Positions 33,339 through 43,520 are shown, counted from the first letter of the stretch. The stretch: 64,000 bases of DNA from Prevotella vespertina (GCF_009728485.1 NZ_VVIQ01000006.1:1-64000), one strand, 5' to 3'. Notes: generated by a model not told the origin, from the sequence alone. A program made the numbers and translations.

Positions 33339-34574
33339 TTATGCGCCTAAGTACTCTGCCTTAAACTTCTTATTCTTCAAATCGAGCGTTAGCTTATACT
33401 TACCAGCCTTTGTTACCTTCCACTTCTTGTCGCCATAGCTCTTCTCTGTACCATACACAAGTGCATCGTTAGCAACGCCCTGCGCATTTACTTCCGTATT
33501 CTCTGCAGGCGCAAAGAAGTAGGGCTTTTCGTCAGAGAAGCCAGTTTTATCAAGCATAAACTTCATCTCACCCTCTGCCAACTGAACCTCAACAGAGAAG
33601 ATATGATCGCCTGACTTCGTGAAAGCAACGCCATTATCAGTTACCCAACCAGCAGGAGTTGCGCTACCAATCATATAGACGCTTTCAGTGTCCCAAGGCG
33701 TTGGAGCTGCTGGAGCAGGAGCATCAGCCTCGAACTTCGTCACCTTGATTTCATGCTTTGTGAGGTCGAATACAATGGTGTAAGTACCAGCTTCTGTTAC
33801 CTTCCACTTATTGTCATCGCCACCAACAACCATACCTTGCTTTGCTGGTCCATCATGGTTGAACTCACAATCGGCCACAGGAGCTTGTATCAAGTTGTTC
33901 CATCCATCTGATTTATCGAATGACAATTTGAACTCACCCACGTTGAGATGACCCTCATAAGTGAATTGTAATGGGCTAGTAGAAGTCTTAGCAAACTTAG
34001 CAGTGCCAGCTTGCACCTTAGCCTTCAAACCATCGATATCCCAGCCATAAGGCGTTGCATTACCTATGAATGACAACCACTCTGTCTCGATAGGAACGAT
34101 TGGACCAGCTGGCTCTTCGCCCTCATAAGTAACCGTGAGCTTACGTGTACGGAGGTCGACAGCGAAGGTATAAATACCCGTCTTTGTCACCTTCCACTTA
34201 TTATCGGCACCACCTTTGCGAATATCAATCGCATCGCTGGCAACGCCCTTATCATTGATTTCAGTATCAGCAGCAGGTGCGTAAACAAATGTGGCACCCC
34301 AATCACCCTTAGAGAGTGGCAACTTAATCTCGCCCGTCTTTAGTTTACCATGATAAGTGAAAAGGTACTTATTATTCTCATCACGTGTCATCTCGTATGG
34401 ATTGTCAATGCTCCACCCAGCAGGGGTAGCATCACCCACCATATAGAGATGGTCAACCTTCAATGGAAGCTCTTCTGTGATGACCACGATATCCTTATCA
34501 TCATGACATGATTGGAAGGTTATTGGCGCTAGAAGTGCCAATAGAGCCATACCATATTTTACTATTGATTTCAT
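33339..34574 (-). CDS. SusE/SusF-like outer-membrane glycan-binding lipoprotein
   Basis: A 411-residue surface lipoprotein (lipobox ending QSC, Cys23) made of three tandem beta modules of about 115 residues. Each starts with a matching strand: YMVGDATPAGWSIDN, FIGNATPYGWDIDG and YMIGSATPAGWVTDN. Each ends with a KWKVTKxGxY block. This is the SusE/SusF starch-binding layout (SusF also has three such modules). W and neighbouring aromatic residues in each ATPxGW turn are likely binding residues. It lies in the expected position after SusD, 30 bp downstream. Confidence 0.85.
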   Translation of the reverse strand: MKSIVKYGMALLALLAPITFQSCHDDKDIVVITEELPLKVDHLYMVGDATPAGWSIDNPYEMTRDENNKYLFTYHGKLKTGEIKLPLSKGDWGATFVYAPAADTEINDKGVASDAIDIRKGGADNKWKVTKTGIYTFAVDLRTRKLTVTYEGEEPAGPIVPIETEWLSFIGNATPYGWDIDGLKAKVQAGTAKFAKTSTSPLQFTYEGHLNVGEFKLSFDKSDGWNNLIQAPVADCEFNHDGPAKQGMVVGGDDNKWKVTEAGTYTIVFDLTKHEIKVTKFEADAPAPAAPTPWDTESVYMIGSATPAGWVTDNGVAFTKSGDHIFSVEVQLAEGEMKFMLDKTGFSDEKPYFFAPAENTEVNAQGVANDALVYGTEKSYGDKKWKVTKAGKYKLTLDLKNKKFKAEYLGA

Positions 34575-34604
34575 CTTACGAATAGGTTTTAATCATTTAA
34601 TAAA

Positions 34605-36350
34605 TTATTTACTATCATAGCCTGGGTTCTGCTTCATACCCTTGTGAGAATCCAAGATATCAGGATGGAATGGGAAGATTTCGGTGTGCTTATCAGCATC
34701 TGCCTCCTTATCCCACCATGCATCTTCAAACTTTCCGAAGCGAATCAAGTCGATACGACGACGTCCCTCTGCAAAGAACTCACGTCCCCACTCTGCCAAC
34801 ATCTCCTTCATATCGAGGGTTGCTGTACCTTCTGGGGCATAGAGAACCGTGCTCCAATCTGAAGAAGGATAGTTACGCTTGCGAACCATATTCAATAGCT
34901 TGCCTGCTGCAGTAGCATCGCCCTTACGCAACTTGCACTCTGCTAGACTATAGATAATCTCTGGGAGGCGAATCTCACAGTAATCTGCCTCAAGTTGATG
35001 ATCCTCTTCCGTATCTGGATAGAGAGGGTACTTAGCAAACATCCAACCAGAGTTGTCGTCACCATCCTCGAGTCTACTATCAGCCTTATTGAGCCACTTG
35101 CTACCATCAGTAGCACCGAACTTACCAACAGCGTCACGTATGTCAAGAGCAAATCTACCATTGTGATCCTTCAAATACTGTGGGTGTCCGTCATCATCTA
35201 TATAATGAATCTTACCGAAGATGAACATACCTTCACGTCGACCATTGTTTAAGTTCTTGTACATCTTTAGTCGAACGTCTGATGGATACTTCTTGAATTG
35301 AGCGATAGGCATACCTAACTCGAAGTTATACTTCTCTCCCTTAGGATTATAAGATGGTGAAGCAGAATACTTGATGTTGTGTGAACCTTCCTTGCACTTC
35401 GTATCCTTCAACCAGTCATTAGCCTTAGATGGAACTGACCACCAATACATATCACCCTTGTAATGCCAGTGTGTCTCGCCCTGAGAACTTGGGAATGCGA
35501 AGATAACCTCATCGCACTTGTCATTATCCCAATCAAAAGCAGCGTCCCAACGGTCAGCTACAGCGTATGTACCATACTTACCATCAAGAATGTCCTGTGC
35601 ATACTTCTCTGCATCAGCAAAGCGATCTTCACCAACATAAACCTTTGCATTCATGTACAAACGAACCAACAATGCAGCCGCACCAGCTTGTGTCCATTGA
35701 CCTTCGAGACGATCGTTACCACCAAGTGAAGCCTTCTTTACTAACTCTGGAAGAGCATCTTTAATCTCTTTCTCTATAAAGTCAAAAATCTGACGTGGTG
35801 GTACTTGTTCCTGTGAGTTCTTTGATGTGTCTTTGAAACCAACTGAGTAATAAACGTTGCGGAACGCATCCAACAGACGAAGATAATACCATGCACGGAG
35901 AACGTGGTTCTGCGCGCGAAGGTTAGCGAACTCTGCTTCAGAAAAACCAAACTTTGATGCAGAAAGTGTATTAAGGTCTTCGATTACCTTATTAGCCTGT
36001 CCGATACCTTGATAGCAACCATTGAACTCAGACTGAGCCTCACCATTCTTGTTAATCCACTTATGGCGGTGCATACGAGCCCAACGACCACCATCATCCC
36101 ACCAGTCTTCACGTGTAGGAGTAATCAATTGATCGGCTGTTTCTTCATTCAATACATGGCGACTCTGGATACTCCAGAAGCCATGTTCGAATGGACGAAG
36201 TACTGCACGAATAACGTCATCCTTCGTATTATAATAGTTGCTTGATGCCACTTGGTCATACAATGTCTCACTAAGATCAGTACAACTTGAGGCTGTCATA
36301 AGGGCCGCAGGCACTGCTAACAATGCTGCGTATTTATATAACTTATTCAT
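34605..36350 (-). CDS. SusD/RagB family glycan-binding lipoprotein
   Basis: A 581-residue surface lipoprotein (lipobox ending SSC, Cys23) that caps the SusC channel encoded 34 bp upstream and binds the glycan. It has the helical SusD fold, with conserved segments LRAWYYLRLLDAFRNVYY (about 148-165) and, near the C-terminus, LPEIIYSLAECKLRKGD and WGREFFAEGRRRIDLIRFGKF, the usual RagB/SusD signature. The aromatic-rich middle (about 290-310) may form the binding face. The three-module SusE/F neighbour suggests an alpha-glucan or related ligand. Confidence 0.93.
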   Translation of the reverse strand: MNKLYKYAALLAVPAALMTASSCTDLSETLYDQVASSNYYNTKDDVIRAVLRPFEHGFWSIQSRHVLNEETADQLITPTREDWWDDGGRWARMHRHKWINKNGEAQSEFNGCYQGIGQANKVIEDLNTLSASKFGFSEAEFANLRAQNHVLRAWYYLRLLDAFRNVYYSVGFKDTSKNSQEQVPPRQIFDFIEKEIKDALPELVKKASLGGNDRLEGQWTQAGAAALLVRLYMNAKVYVGEDRFADAEKYAQDILDGKYGTYAVADRWDAAFDWDNDKCDEVIFAFPSSQGETHWHYKGDMYWWSVPSKANDWLKDTKCKEGSHNIKYSASPSYNPKGEKYNFELGMPIAQFKKYPSDVRLKMYKNLNNGRREGMFIFGKIHYIDDDGHPQYLKDHNGRFALDIRDAVGKFGATDGSKWLNKADSRLEDGDDNSGWMFAKYPLYPDTEEDHQLEADYCEIRLPEIIYSLAECKLRKGDATAAGKLLNMVRKRNYPSSDWSTVLYAPEGTATLDMKEMLAEWGREFFAEGRRRIDLIRFGKFEDAWWDKEADADKHTEIFPFHPDILDSHKGMKQNPGYDSK

Positions 36351-36384
36351 TGCTTTTCATTATCTAAATGATTGAACGATTGTT

Positions 36385-39372
36385 TTAGAAGTCAACTTGC
36401 AATCCTAACATGAACTGGCGTGTTGATGGATAGTATGTACGTGAACCCGTAGCACCTGGTGTCAAGCCATTCAACTGATAGGTAGAAGGGTCTACACCAG
36501 AGAACTTCGTAATCGTAAAGAGGTTGGTTGCAGTTGCATAGATACGAACAGAGCTAAGATACTTCTTCTTCATATCTAAGGTATAACCAAGACTTACAGA
36601 AGAGAGCTTCAAGTAGTCACCAGGCTCAAGGAAGTAGTCTGAGACGATAGGGTTCTGTGATACTGCAAGGTTCTTACTGTATGCTTTATCCATTACATTA
36701 CCTTGGAAGTTCTTAATACCATAATAGAAGTCATGGATATTGAAGATATCAAAGCCCAAAGCTGTCTGGAAGAACAATGAAGCATCTAAGTTCTTATAAC
36801 GGAAACTATGTGTCATAGAACCCGTGAACTTTGGAAGACCATTGCCAACATACTGACGATCATCATCTGTAGCGTTGTCTGCTAAGACCTTATCACCATC
36901 CTTGTCATAAACAATCCACTTACCATCAGGGGTGATACCAGCATACTTCCACATATAGAAGCTACCGATACGGCGTCCCTTCTCGATACGTTGTAGTGTA
37001 TGGAATGGGTATGGATCCTGTGTATCAACCATGTAATAGAAGTCCTGACCAACAAACTTACTGTTGCTGAACTTAACGAACTCATTACCCATTGTTGCTC
37101 CTACGACATTGAGTGTATAGGTGAAGTCCTTCTTCTTAATAGCATTCCAAGTTACATCAAACTCGAAACCAGTGTTACGCATAGTACCTACGTTCACGAA
37201 AGTAGTCGTAAACAAATAAGGTGGAACAGTCACGTTATAATCACCCAAGAGGTCTTGCTGTGTACGATTGAAGTAGTTGAAAGAACCGAATAGGTTACCA
37301 TTGAACAACGCCCAATCAAGTCCAACGTTCCAGTTTTTACCCTTCTCCCAGTGCAAGTCATCGTTTGGATTCTTACCAGGACCCCATACTTGATAAGACT
37401 TGCCATTATACATATAGTAACCAAAGCCCGTCATTGTGTCAAGTGACTTATATGAACCGAAGTCCTGATTACCTGTCACACCGAAGTCTGCACGGAGCTT
37501 CAAGTCGGTCAACCAACTCTTTGTTCCTGCCATAAACGCCTCATCAGAGATACGCCAACCTGCAGACACAGCTGGGAAGTTACCCCACTTGTAATGCTCA
37601 CCGAACTTTGTTGAACCTTCATGACGCAAAGAAGCTGTCAACATATAGCGTCCCTTCCAGTCATAGCTTACACGTCCGAAGAATGCAATCAGCTTGTAAC
37701 CATTCTTATAAGAACCCATACCAAGCTCGTCCTTCTTCTTCATGAACTTACCTGTTCCTAAGTTATTGTCCTCGAGAGCATCGTTAGGGAAGTCCTTGTT
37801 CTCTGCATTGAAGCCTGAATAGAGAGCCTCTTGATAAGAGTAACCAAACATAGCCTTAACGTTGTGATTACCAAACGAGTTGCTATAGTTGTTAATCCAC
37901 TCCAAACTATGGAGAGATTCCTTTTTATAATTCTGTGATGCTTCACCATCACGACCTGCATTAATAGTACGGGTGTTGGTTGATGGGCTAAACCACTGGT
38001 TATAGTTATCATACTGATGGTCAGCGAATGTCAACTGTGTTGTCAACACCTGCTTTCCAGGATTGGTCAATAACAATGGGAAGAGATTCAACTTAACGGT
38101 ACCATCCCAGTCAATCAACTTTGTTGTACCAGTATCTTTACGTCTCTTCTCCTGCTCAATAGGGTTCCACTCAGCAGGCTGTCCCTTAAAGTTATAGTAC
38201 AGCGCAGGGTTCTGTGGGTCCCAAATAGGAGTCGTAGGGTTAGCCTCCAAGGCATTGCGGAACACATCCCAAGTAGCGTTCTTACGATAGGCAACACGTG
38301 GAGCGATATTCAAACCGAAGGTTATCAAACCGCTGTTGGTTGTATGGTTCAAGCTGATACGAGCACCATACTCCTGACGACCAGAGTACTTATCAATACC
38401 CTTTGCATCACGATAGTCTACCGATGCACGGTAATTTGACTTGATATTACCACCACTAAGTGTCAATGTATGAACTGTGCGAACACCAACACGGCTCACT
38501 TCCTTCATCCAGTCTGTTGAACCACCAAGGTCATAACCAGTACCAGAAGCCAATCGGTTGGCACGATACTCATCAGCTGAGAGCATATCAAGGTCCTTCT
38601 TAATGACATCTAAAGCGATAGAGCCACTATAAGAGGTATGCAAGTTTCCGTCACGAGCTCCCTTCTTTGTCGTTACGAGAATAACACCGTTAGAACCACG
38701 AGTACCGTAGATTGCTGATGCAGCACCATCCTTCAAGACATCATAACTCTCAATGTCATTAGGATTGAGGTTGGTTAAGTTACCACCAGGCACACCATCG
38801 ATGACAATCAATGGACCAAGTCCTGCAGCACGAGATGAGACACCACGCACCTGGATACTTGCCTGATTGTTAGGGTCACCAGCACCAGTATTGGTAATAC
38901 TAACACCAGCCACCTTACCTTGAATCATCATAGATGGGTCTACACTTGCTACTTGTGTGAAGTTCTTAGAAGATACGTGAGAAACAGCTGAGGTCAACTC
39001 CTTCTTATCCATTGTACCATATCCGACAACTACAACCTCATCCAAATTAGCTGCATCTTCCTGCAACTTTACATTGAAATCGGACTTCCCTGCAACAGGA
39101 ATCTCCTGTGTCTTGTAGCCGATGTAAGTTACTCGAATACGAGATTTAGCACTTGTAACAGGCAAAGTGAAGTGACCATCAATGTCTGTTACTACACCAT
39201 TCTTGGTTCCTTCCTCCATAATGGTAGCACCTATAATAGGCTCTCCATTCTGGTCAGTTACGGAACCCTTTACATTGAAATTTTGAGCAGCTACGTCCAA
39301 CGTACAGGCTAGTCCCACCGCAAGGGTAAGTACTTTGCGCCATGAACTGTTCTCTGTTTGCAATGGCTTCAT
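36385..39372 (-). CDS. SusC/RagA family TonB-dependent outer-membrane transporter
   Basis: A 995-residue glycan importer at the head of the polysaccharide locus. A signal peptide (about 1-29) precedes a carboxypeptidase-regulatory-like domain (about 30-115), the plug (DEVVVVGYGTMDKKELTSA onward, SusC motif QIRGVSSRAAG-like) and a barrel ending in VDF. No signal-transduction extension is present, and no sigma/anti-sigma pair or hybrid two-component regulator lies nearby, so induction must be controlled from elsewhere. The leader is about 80 nt from a TATCTTTG box. Confidence 0.95.
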   Translation of the reverse strand: MKPLQTENSSWRKVLTLAVGLACTLDVAAQNFNVKGSVTDQNGEPIIGATIMEEGTKNGVVTDIDGHFTLPVTSAKSRIRVTYIGYKTQEIPVAGKSDFNVKLQEDAANLDEVVVVGYGTMDKKELTSAVSHVSSKNFTQVASVDPSMMIQGKVAGVSITNTGAGDPNNQASIQVRGVSSRAAGLGPLIVIDGVPGGNLTNLNPNDIESYDVLKDGAASAIYGTRGSNGVILVTTKKGARDGNLHTSYSGSIALDVIKKDLDMLSADEYRANRLASGTGYDLGGSTDWMKEVSRVGVRTVHTLTLSGGNIKSNYRASVDYRDAKGIDKYSGRQEYGARISLNHTTNSGLITFGLNIAPRVAYRKNATWDVFRNALEANPTTPIWDPQNPALYYNFKGQPAEWNPIEQEKRRKDTGTTKLIDWDGTVKLNLFPLLLTNPGKQVLTTQLTFADHQYDNYNQWFSPSTNTRTINAGRDGEASQNYKKESLHSLEWINNYSNSFGNHNVKAMFGYSYQEALYSGFNAENKDFPNDALEDNNLGTGKFMKKKDELGMGSYKNGYKLIAFFGRVSYDWKGRYMLTASLRHEGSTKFGEHYKWGNFPAVSAGWRISDEAFMAGTKSWLTDLKLRADFGVTGNQDFGSYKSLDTMTGFGYYMYNGKSYQVWGPGKNPNDDLHWEKGKNWNVGLDWALFNGNLFGSFNYFNRTQQDLLGDYNVTVPPYLFTTTFVNVGTMRNTGFEFDVTWNAIKKKDFTYTLNVVGATMGNEFVKFSNSKFVGQDFYYMVDTQDPYPFHTLQRIEKGRRIGSFYMWKYAGITPDGKWIVYDKDGDKVLADNATDDDRQYVGNGLPKFTGSMTHSFRYKNLDASLFFQTALGFDIFNIHDFYYGIKNFQGNVMDKAYSKNLAVSQNPIVSDYFLEPGDYLKLSSVSLGYTLDMKKKYLSSVRIYATATNLFTITKFSGVDPSTYQLNGLTPGATGSRTYYPSTRQFMLGLQVDF

Positions 39373-39456
39373 GATTGTTCTTTTGTTTTGATTTATGTTT
39401 TTAATACTTCTATCTACGCTCTTCTATGAGACAATGTCCCTATAGGAAAGTATGTG

Positions 39457-39464
39457 CAAAGATA
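39457..39464 (-). promoter_or_regulatory. -7 box of the polysaccharide locus
   Basis: TATCTTTG on the minus strand with no good -33 element at the usual distance, which would suit a promoter needing an activator. Confidence 0.5.
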
Positions 39465-40111
39465 ACAAAAAAAAAGCCTTTAATATACTTAAATAAAGGT
39501 AGTCAAGCAAATGTACAAACAATATTAATTGATTATCAACAACTTAGAACATACTTCATACAACAAAATACAACGTTAGTTATAAGCCTTAATACTAAAT
39601 GATAAGTATCATAGAGTACTATTTATTAACATTTAAATGACACCTTTATCTTACAGAATCAATAATATTTATGAGGAAATTGGATAATGAGTTGCTATCC
39701 TACTAGTAGGTTATAAACATAAAATCAAACAACCTTTTACCATAAGAAAAACCGATGAAATGGGCTAAAATTGCACCAACTTTACCATAACAGGAGAGTT
39801 AAATCAATGTAACAAGTAGATAAATAAGGTCAGAGAGAAGCCCTCTGTATAGTGAAACCAAAACCTTTGACAACAAGAAGAGAGAATTAACTAAAATGGA
39901 GACTAGGGATATTTGCAAGAAAAATCAGTCTATTTTTCTGTATAAAACAAACTAATCTTTAAATAAAAATAGACTATTTTTAGTTTCAAGAGGATACCTC
40001 GACAAATACATCTACCTACATATAATGACGAAAGCGATGCCTGTTTAGCAGATTAGAAGTATTCTTCCAAGAAACAGAAAGCCTGTTTTTATCCTATAAC
40101 AATAACCTCGT
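39465..40111. other. Long AT-rich spacer with one inverted repeat
   Basis: About 650 bp without a gene. The only structure seen is AGTCTATTTTT (39927-39937) inverted as AAAAATAGACT (39965-39975), with a 27-nt loop. Binding sites for a regulator of the adjoining SusC promoter could lie here but none was recognised. Confidence 0.4.
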
Positions 40112-40816
40112 TTATTTCCTACTAAAGCCCTTCTGCTCAAGTTCAAGACATCTAGTAATATCAAAATAAACGTTTTTCTCTTTATAAAATTCGTTTGACT
40201 CTCCCAAAGAGATGCGATCGGTATCGCCCAAAAAAGCTTGCCCTTTTATATTGGAAATCTTTAGATAATAACGAATAAAGTTGTATTCATCGGCAACGCA
40301 GGTAACAGCAAAGGGATGAATCTTACTTCCGTCACCAGTCATAGCAATGGTATTTAAAATCAGCTCAGTGCGTAGAAGGGTCTTCTTAACATCTTCCTCA
40401 ACACTCCATGACCTATCAGGATGATTGTTAGCGAGGTCTGAATAATAACTTAACTTACCTATTAAGGCATCCAAACTCAATGGGTTTACCTTCAATATAG
40501 AGTCTGCCAATTCACTAACAACTTCCATCTTACGACAACGAAGAGAGTCTTTCATATCCCTACAAACGTTCATTTCCTCACCACAACTGATGTACGATTG
40601 ACCAAAGAAAGCCAAGATACGATCCTGACTTGTCATTGTCGAATCCATACGCAACAATGCCATACGCTCTACCAAAGTCTTCACTCTCTGCGGATTATGC
40701 TCTACTTCCGTCCGAATATAGTCCCAATCAACGGGGGTAATAGGTCGTTCTGTCTGTGCAACTATCATAAGATTAACTGAAAGAAACCATAAAATAAGTA
40801 TTTTCTTCATTTCCAT
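40112..40816 (-). CDS. Exported DUF4919-like protein
   Basis: A 234-residue secreted protein with a signal peptide (about 1-21, ending IVAQ). The body is helical, with TPVDWDYIRTEVEHNP (27-42) near the start, and looks like the Bacteroidota DUF4919 family, whose function is unknown. It follows comM by 10 bp as the third gene of an operon. The second ATG (40810) is an equally good start. Confidence 0.7.
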   Translation of the reverse strand: MEMKKILILWFLSVNLMIVAQTERPITPVDWDYIRTEVEHNPQRVKTLVERMALLRMDSTMTSQDRILAFFGQSYISCGEEMNVCRDMKDSLRCRKMEVVSELADSILKVNPLSLDALIGKLSYYSDLANNHPDRSWSVEEDVKKTLLRTELILNTIAMTGDGSKIHPFAVTCVADEYNFIRYYLKISNIKGQAFLGDTDRISLGESNEFYKEKNVYFDITRCLELEQKGFSRK

Positions 40817-40826
40817 TTACTTTTAC

Positions 40827-42368
40827 TTAACGCTCTGCCCAATCACTTCTATCTAAGTTTCTATAACCTATCGCCTCGGCTATGTGCTGTGAAAGGACAG
40901 CCTCAGAACCATCTAAGTCGGCTATCGAACGAGCCACTTTCAGTATTCTGTTGTAAGCACGAGCCGACAGTTTCAACCGCTCCATAGCATTCCGAAGCAA
41001 CTCCATAGAGGCTTTGTCTGGTTCAGCAAACGTGTGGATGAGCCGCTCGGACATCTGTGCATTACAATGAACATTGTGGTATTCACGGAAACGCTCCGTC
41101 TGTATGGCTCGCGCTCGGATAACTCTTTCACGAATAACAGCACTCGATTCGCCCGCAGCTGCTTGTGAGATGTCTTTGAAAGGGAGCGGAGCTATCTCGC
41201 ATTGGATGTCAATTCGATCCATGAGAGGCCCTGATATCTTCGCAAGATACTTCTGTATCTGCCCCGGAGTACACACACAATGATGCGTAGGATCGGCAAA
41301 GTAGCCACAAGGACAGGGATTCATACTCGCCACAAACATAAAGCTACAAGGGTAAGTGACCGTGTATTTGGCACGAGAAATCGTTATATGACGATCCTCC
41401 AAAGGCTGTCGAAGCACTTCTAAGGTATGCTTATTGAACTCAGGAAGCTCATCGCAGAAGAGCACACCATTATGTGCTAAGGTGATTTCACCCGGCATTG
41501 GATTGGCTCCCCCACCAACGAGTGCAACCTCAGAGATGGTGTGGTGCGGACTTCGGAAGGGTCGCTGCGTAATCAATCCAGCGTCTCTACCTAACTTCCC
41601 AGCGATGGAGTGTATCTGAGTTGTCTCTAAGCTCTCTGCAAGGGATAGCGGAGGAAGGATGGAGGGAAGCCTCTTTGCCATCATACTCTTACCACTTCCA
41701 GGTGGTCCAACCATAATGAGATTGTGCCCACCGGCGGCTGCTACCTCCAAAGCACGCTTCACATTCTCTTGTCCACGGACGTCAGCAAAGTCGAGATCGA
41801 AGGCATACTGATGTTCATAAAACTCTTTTCTCGTATCGACATAACAAGGTTCTGGATTGGTTGTACCATTCAGGAAGTCGATAACCTGCAATATGTTCTC
41901 CATGCCATAGACCTCCAATGTATCCACAACAGCCGCTTCGTGCTCATTAGCTTTTGGTACAATGATACCTTGGAACTTATCTGCTCGTGCCTTAATAGCA
42001 ATCGGTAGCACTCCTTTCACGGGTTGCAACGTACCATCAAGACTTAATTCCCCCACCAGCATAAAGGCTTTCAAGCGGTCATTACTCATCTTATCATTGG
42101 CGGCAAGGATGGCTATTGCCAATGGAAGATCAAAGCTGGAACCCTCCTTCTTGAGGTCAGCTGGCGCAAGATTAGCCGTGATGTCGGCTACAGGAAACTT
42201 GTAACCAGTATTGAGAAGGGCTGCTGCAATACGGTCGTGGCTCTCCTTTACCGCGGCATCAGCAAGTCCGGTAAGATGAAACAAGACGCCCCGCGTAATG
42301 CTTACTTCGACTGTCACGGTGGTAACTTCCATTCCGTTAACAGCTGCACAGAATGTTTTTACAAGCAC
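40827..42368 (-). CDS. comM: YifB/ComM family Mg-chelatase-like AAA+ ATPase
   Basis: A 513-residue ComM-type helicase; in Vibrio and Haemophilus ComM is a hexameric branch-migration helicase that aids integration of DNA during transformation. The N-terminal ChlI-like domain (about 20-145) precedes the AAA+ module with Walker A GPPGSGKSMMAKRLP and GEITLAHNGVLFCDELPEF containing Walker B. A cysteine cluster (CPCGYFADPTHHCVC) and the C-terminal Mg-chelatase domain (RAYNRILKVARSIADLDG) complete it. It is co-transcribed with the thioredoxin-fold gene (11 bp) and the DUF4919 gene. comF lies about 3 kb away in another operon. Confidence 0.92.
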   Translation of the reverse strand: MLVKTFCAAVNGMEVTTVTVEVSITRGVLFHLTGLADAAVKESHDRIAAALLNTGYKFPVADITANLAPADLKKEGSSFDLPLAIAILAANDKMSNDRLKAFMLVGELSLDGTLQPVKGVLPIAIKARADKFQGIIVPKANEHEAAVVDTLEVYGMENILQVIDFLNGTTNPEPCYVDTRKEFYEHQYAFDLDFADVRGQENVKRALEVAAAGGHNLIMVGPPGSGKSMMAKRLPSILPPLSLAESLETTQIHSIAGKLGRDAGLITQRPFRSPHHTISEVALVGGGANPMPGEITLAHNGVLFCDELPEFNKHTLEVLRQPLEDRHITISRAKYTVTYPCSFMFVASMNPCPCGYFADPTHHCVCTPGQIQKYLAKISGPLMDRIDIQCEIAPLPFKDISQAAAGESSAVIRERVIRARAIQTERFREYHNVHCNAQMSERLIHTFAEPDKASMELLRNAMERLKLSARAYNRILKVARSIADLDGSEAVLSQHIAEAIGYRNLDRSDWAER

Positions 42369-42379
42369 GTTAGTAGTTT

Positions 42380-43375
42380 TTATTCAACGCCATAACGCTG
42401 ACGTATGGTATTGGCAGTAATGTTTCTCTCTGTTACTTTACCATTGCGTATGACGATATTATCAGGTATCATAGTCAGTCCGAACGTCTTTAACAATGGT
42501 GAACTCAGCATTTTTCCATCGCAGACGTTGGGGAATTGGATGTCATCACGTACCAGTGATTGACGCACCTCCTTAGGGTTTGCATCCACACAAACGCTTA
42601 ATGCGGCTATTTTACCAGCCTTCACAGCATCGTTCAAGGCTCGTTGTATATCCAAACTTTCATAACTCCACGTTGCCCAAACATTGATGATTGCAACGTT
42701 CTTATTGCTATACATTGCATCATTCACAGCCTTTCCGTTTACGTCTTTGGCTGTAAAATGAGGCAACTTACGCCCTATCTCCACATTACCCAAGTCCTTT
42801 ATTTGTCGGTTAAGACGACTCAAAGTTGTGTTCTCGGGCTGTTCCTTTATCAAAAGAGGGAGCAGTTGGGCTGCCAACTTATAGTCGGGAGATTCTGTTT
42901 GAATAAGATATCGGTTTAATAAATATGCACTCACAGGCGACTCGGGATGGTCTTTAATAAACTGAATAGCATATTTAAGTTCTTGAGGTGGAGCCACACT
43001 CGCAATCTGCTTACGGAACTTTGTCATCAATTCATTCGCATCGGTACCCTCCACCTCCATCTCTTTAAGGTGCGACGCATCGGCTTTCACCTCTACAGCC
43101 TCACCTGACTCTGCGAAGATAGGTTGCGTTGAGTAATTGGGAAAGACTATAATAAGTGTGGCAGACTTACTACATGGTCTCTCATACGAAAAGCGCCCAG
43201 TTTCCACCTTGATAGTATCCAATCCACTGATACCACCATCTGGACTATATACATAAAGTTCGCCTTGATTCATGTGCAAGAAGCGCCCCTCCATCTTGAA
43301 GTAACCACTGCGAGTACCACAAGAGACCAACAGTAAGGAGAGTAAAAACATATAAACTATTCGCTTCATGCGCAT
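42380..43375 (-). CDS. Thioredoxin-fold lipoprotein lacking the CxxC pair
   Basis: A 331-residue lipoprotein (lipobox VSC, Cys19) with an N-terminal DUF4369-type beta domain (about 22-115), a helical linker, and a C-terminal TlpA/AhpC-like thioredoxin fold (about 200-331). The active-site stretch reads NVWATWSYES (231-240): the usual WATWCGPC has serine at both cysteine positions (237 and 240). It therefore cannot be a dithiol oxidoreductase, and a binding or structural role is more likely. It heads the comM operon and is preceded by tRNA-Leu. Confidence 0.8.
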   Translation of the reverse strand: MRMKRIVYMFLLSLLLVSCGTRSGYFKMEGRFLHMNQGELYVYSPDGGISGLDTIKVETGRFSYERPCSKSATLIIVFPNYSTQPIFAESGEAVEVKADASHLKEMEVEGTDANELMTKFRKQIASVAPPQELKYAIQFIKDHPESPVSAYLLNRYLIQTESPDYKLAAQLLPLLIKEQPENTTLSRLNRQIKDLGNVEIGRKLPHFTAKDVNGKAVNDAMYSNKNVAIINVWATWSYESLDIQRALNDAVKAGKIAALSVCVDANPKEVRQSLVRDDIQFPNVCDGKMLSSPLLKTFGLTMIPDNIVIRNGKVTERNITANTIRQRYGVE

Positions 43376-43392
43376 AGAGATTTAAGAAGAAG

Positions 43393-43478
43393 TGCCGCGA
43401 GCGGGACTCGAACCCGCACAGCCATTACTGGCCAAGGGATTTTAAGTCCCTCGTGTCTACCAATTCCACCATTGCGGC
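43393..43478 (-). tRNA. tRNA-Leu (anticodon TAA)
   Basis: Read on the minus strand, acceptor arms GCCGCAA and TCGCGGC pair (one A-T end), the D-arm holds GGTAGACAC, and the anticodon arm GGGAC-TTAAAAT-CCC presents TAA, reading UUA/UUG. A long variable arm and GGGTTCGAGTCCC T-arm are as expected for leucine. It is 86 nt including the discriminator A; CCA is not encoded. Confidence 0.95.
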
Positions 43479-43488
43479 AAACCGTTTG

Positions 43489-43520
43489 CAAAGATAAGGC
43501 TAAATCTCCGAACTGACAAA
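43489..43520 (-). promoter_or_regulatory. tRNA-Leu promoter
   Basis: On the minus strand TTTG (43520-43517), 20 bp, TATCTTTG (43496-43489). The start would be about 6 nt before the mature tRNA. The thioredoxin-fold gene 18 bp downstream may be read from this promoter too. Confidence 0.65.
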
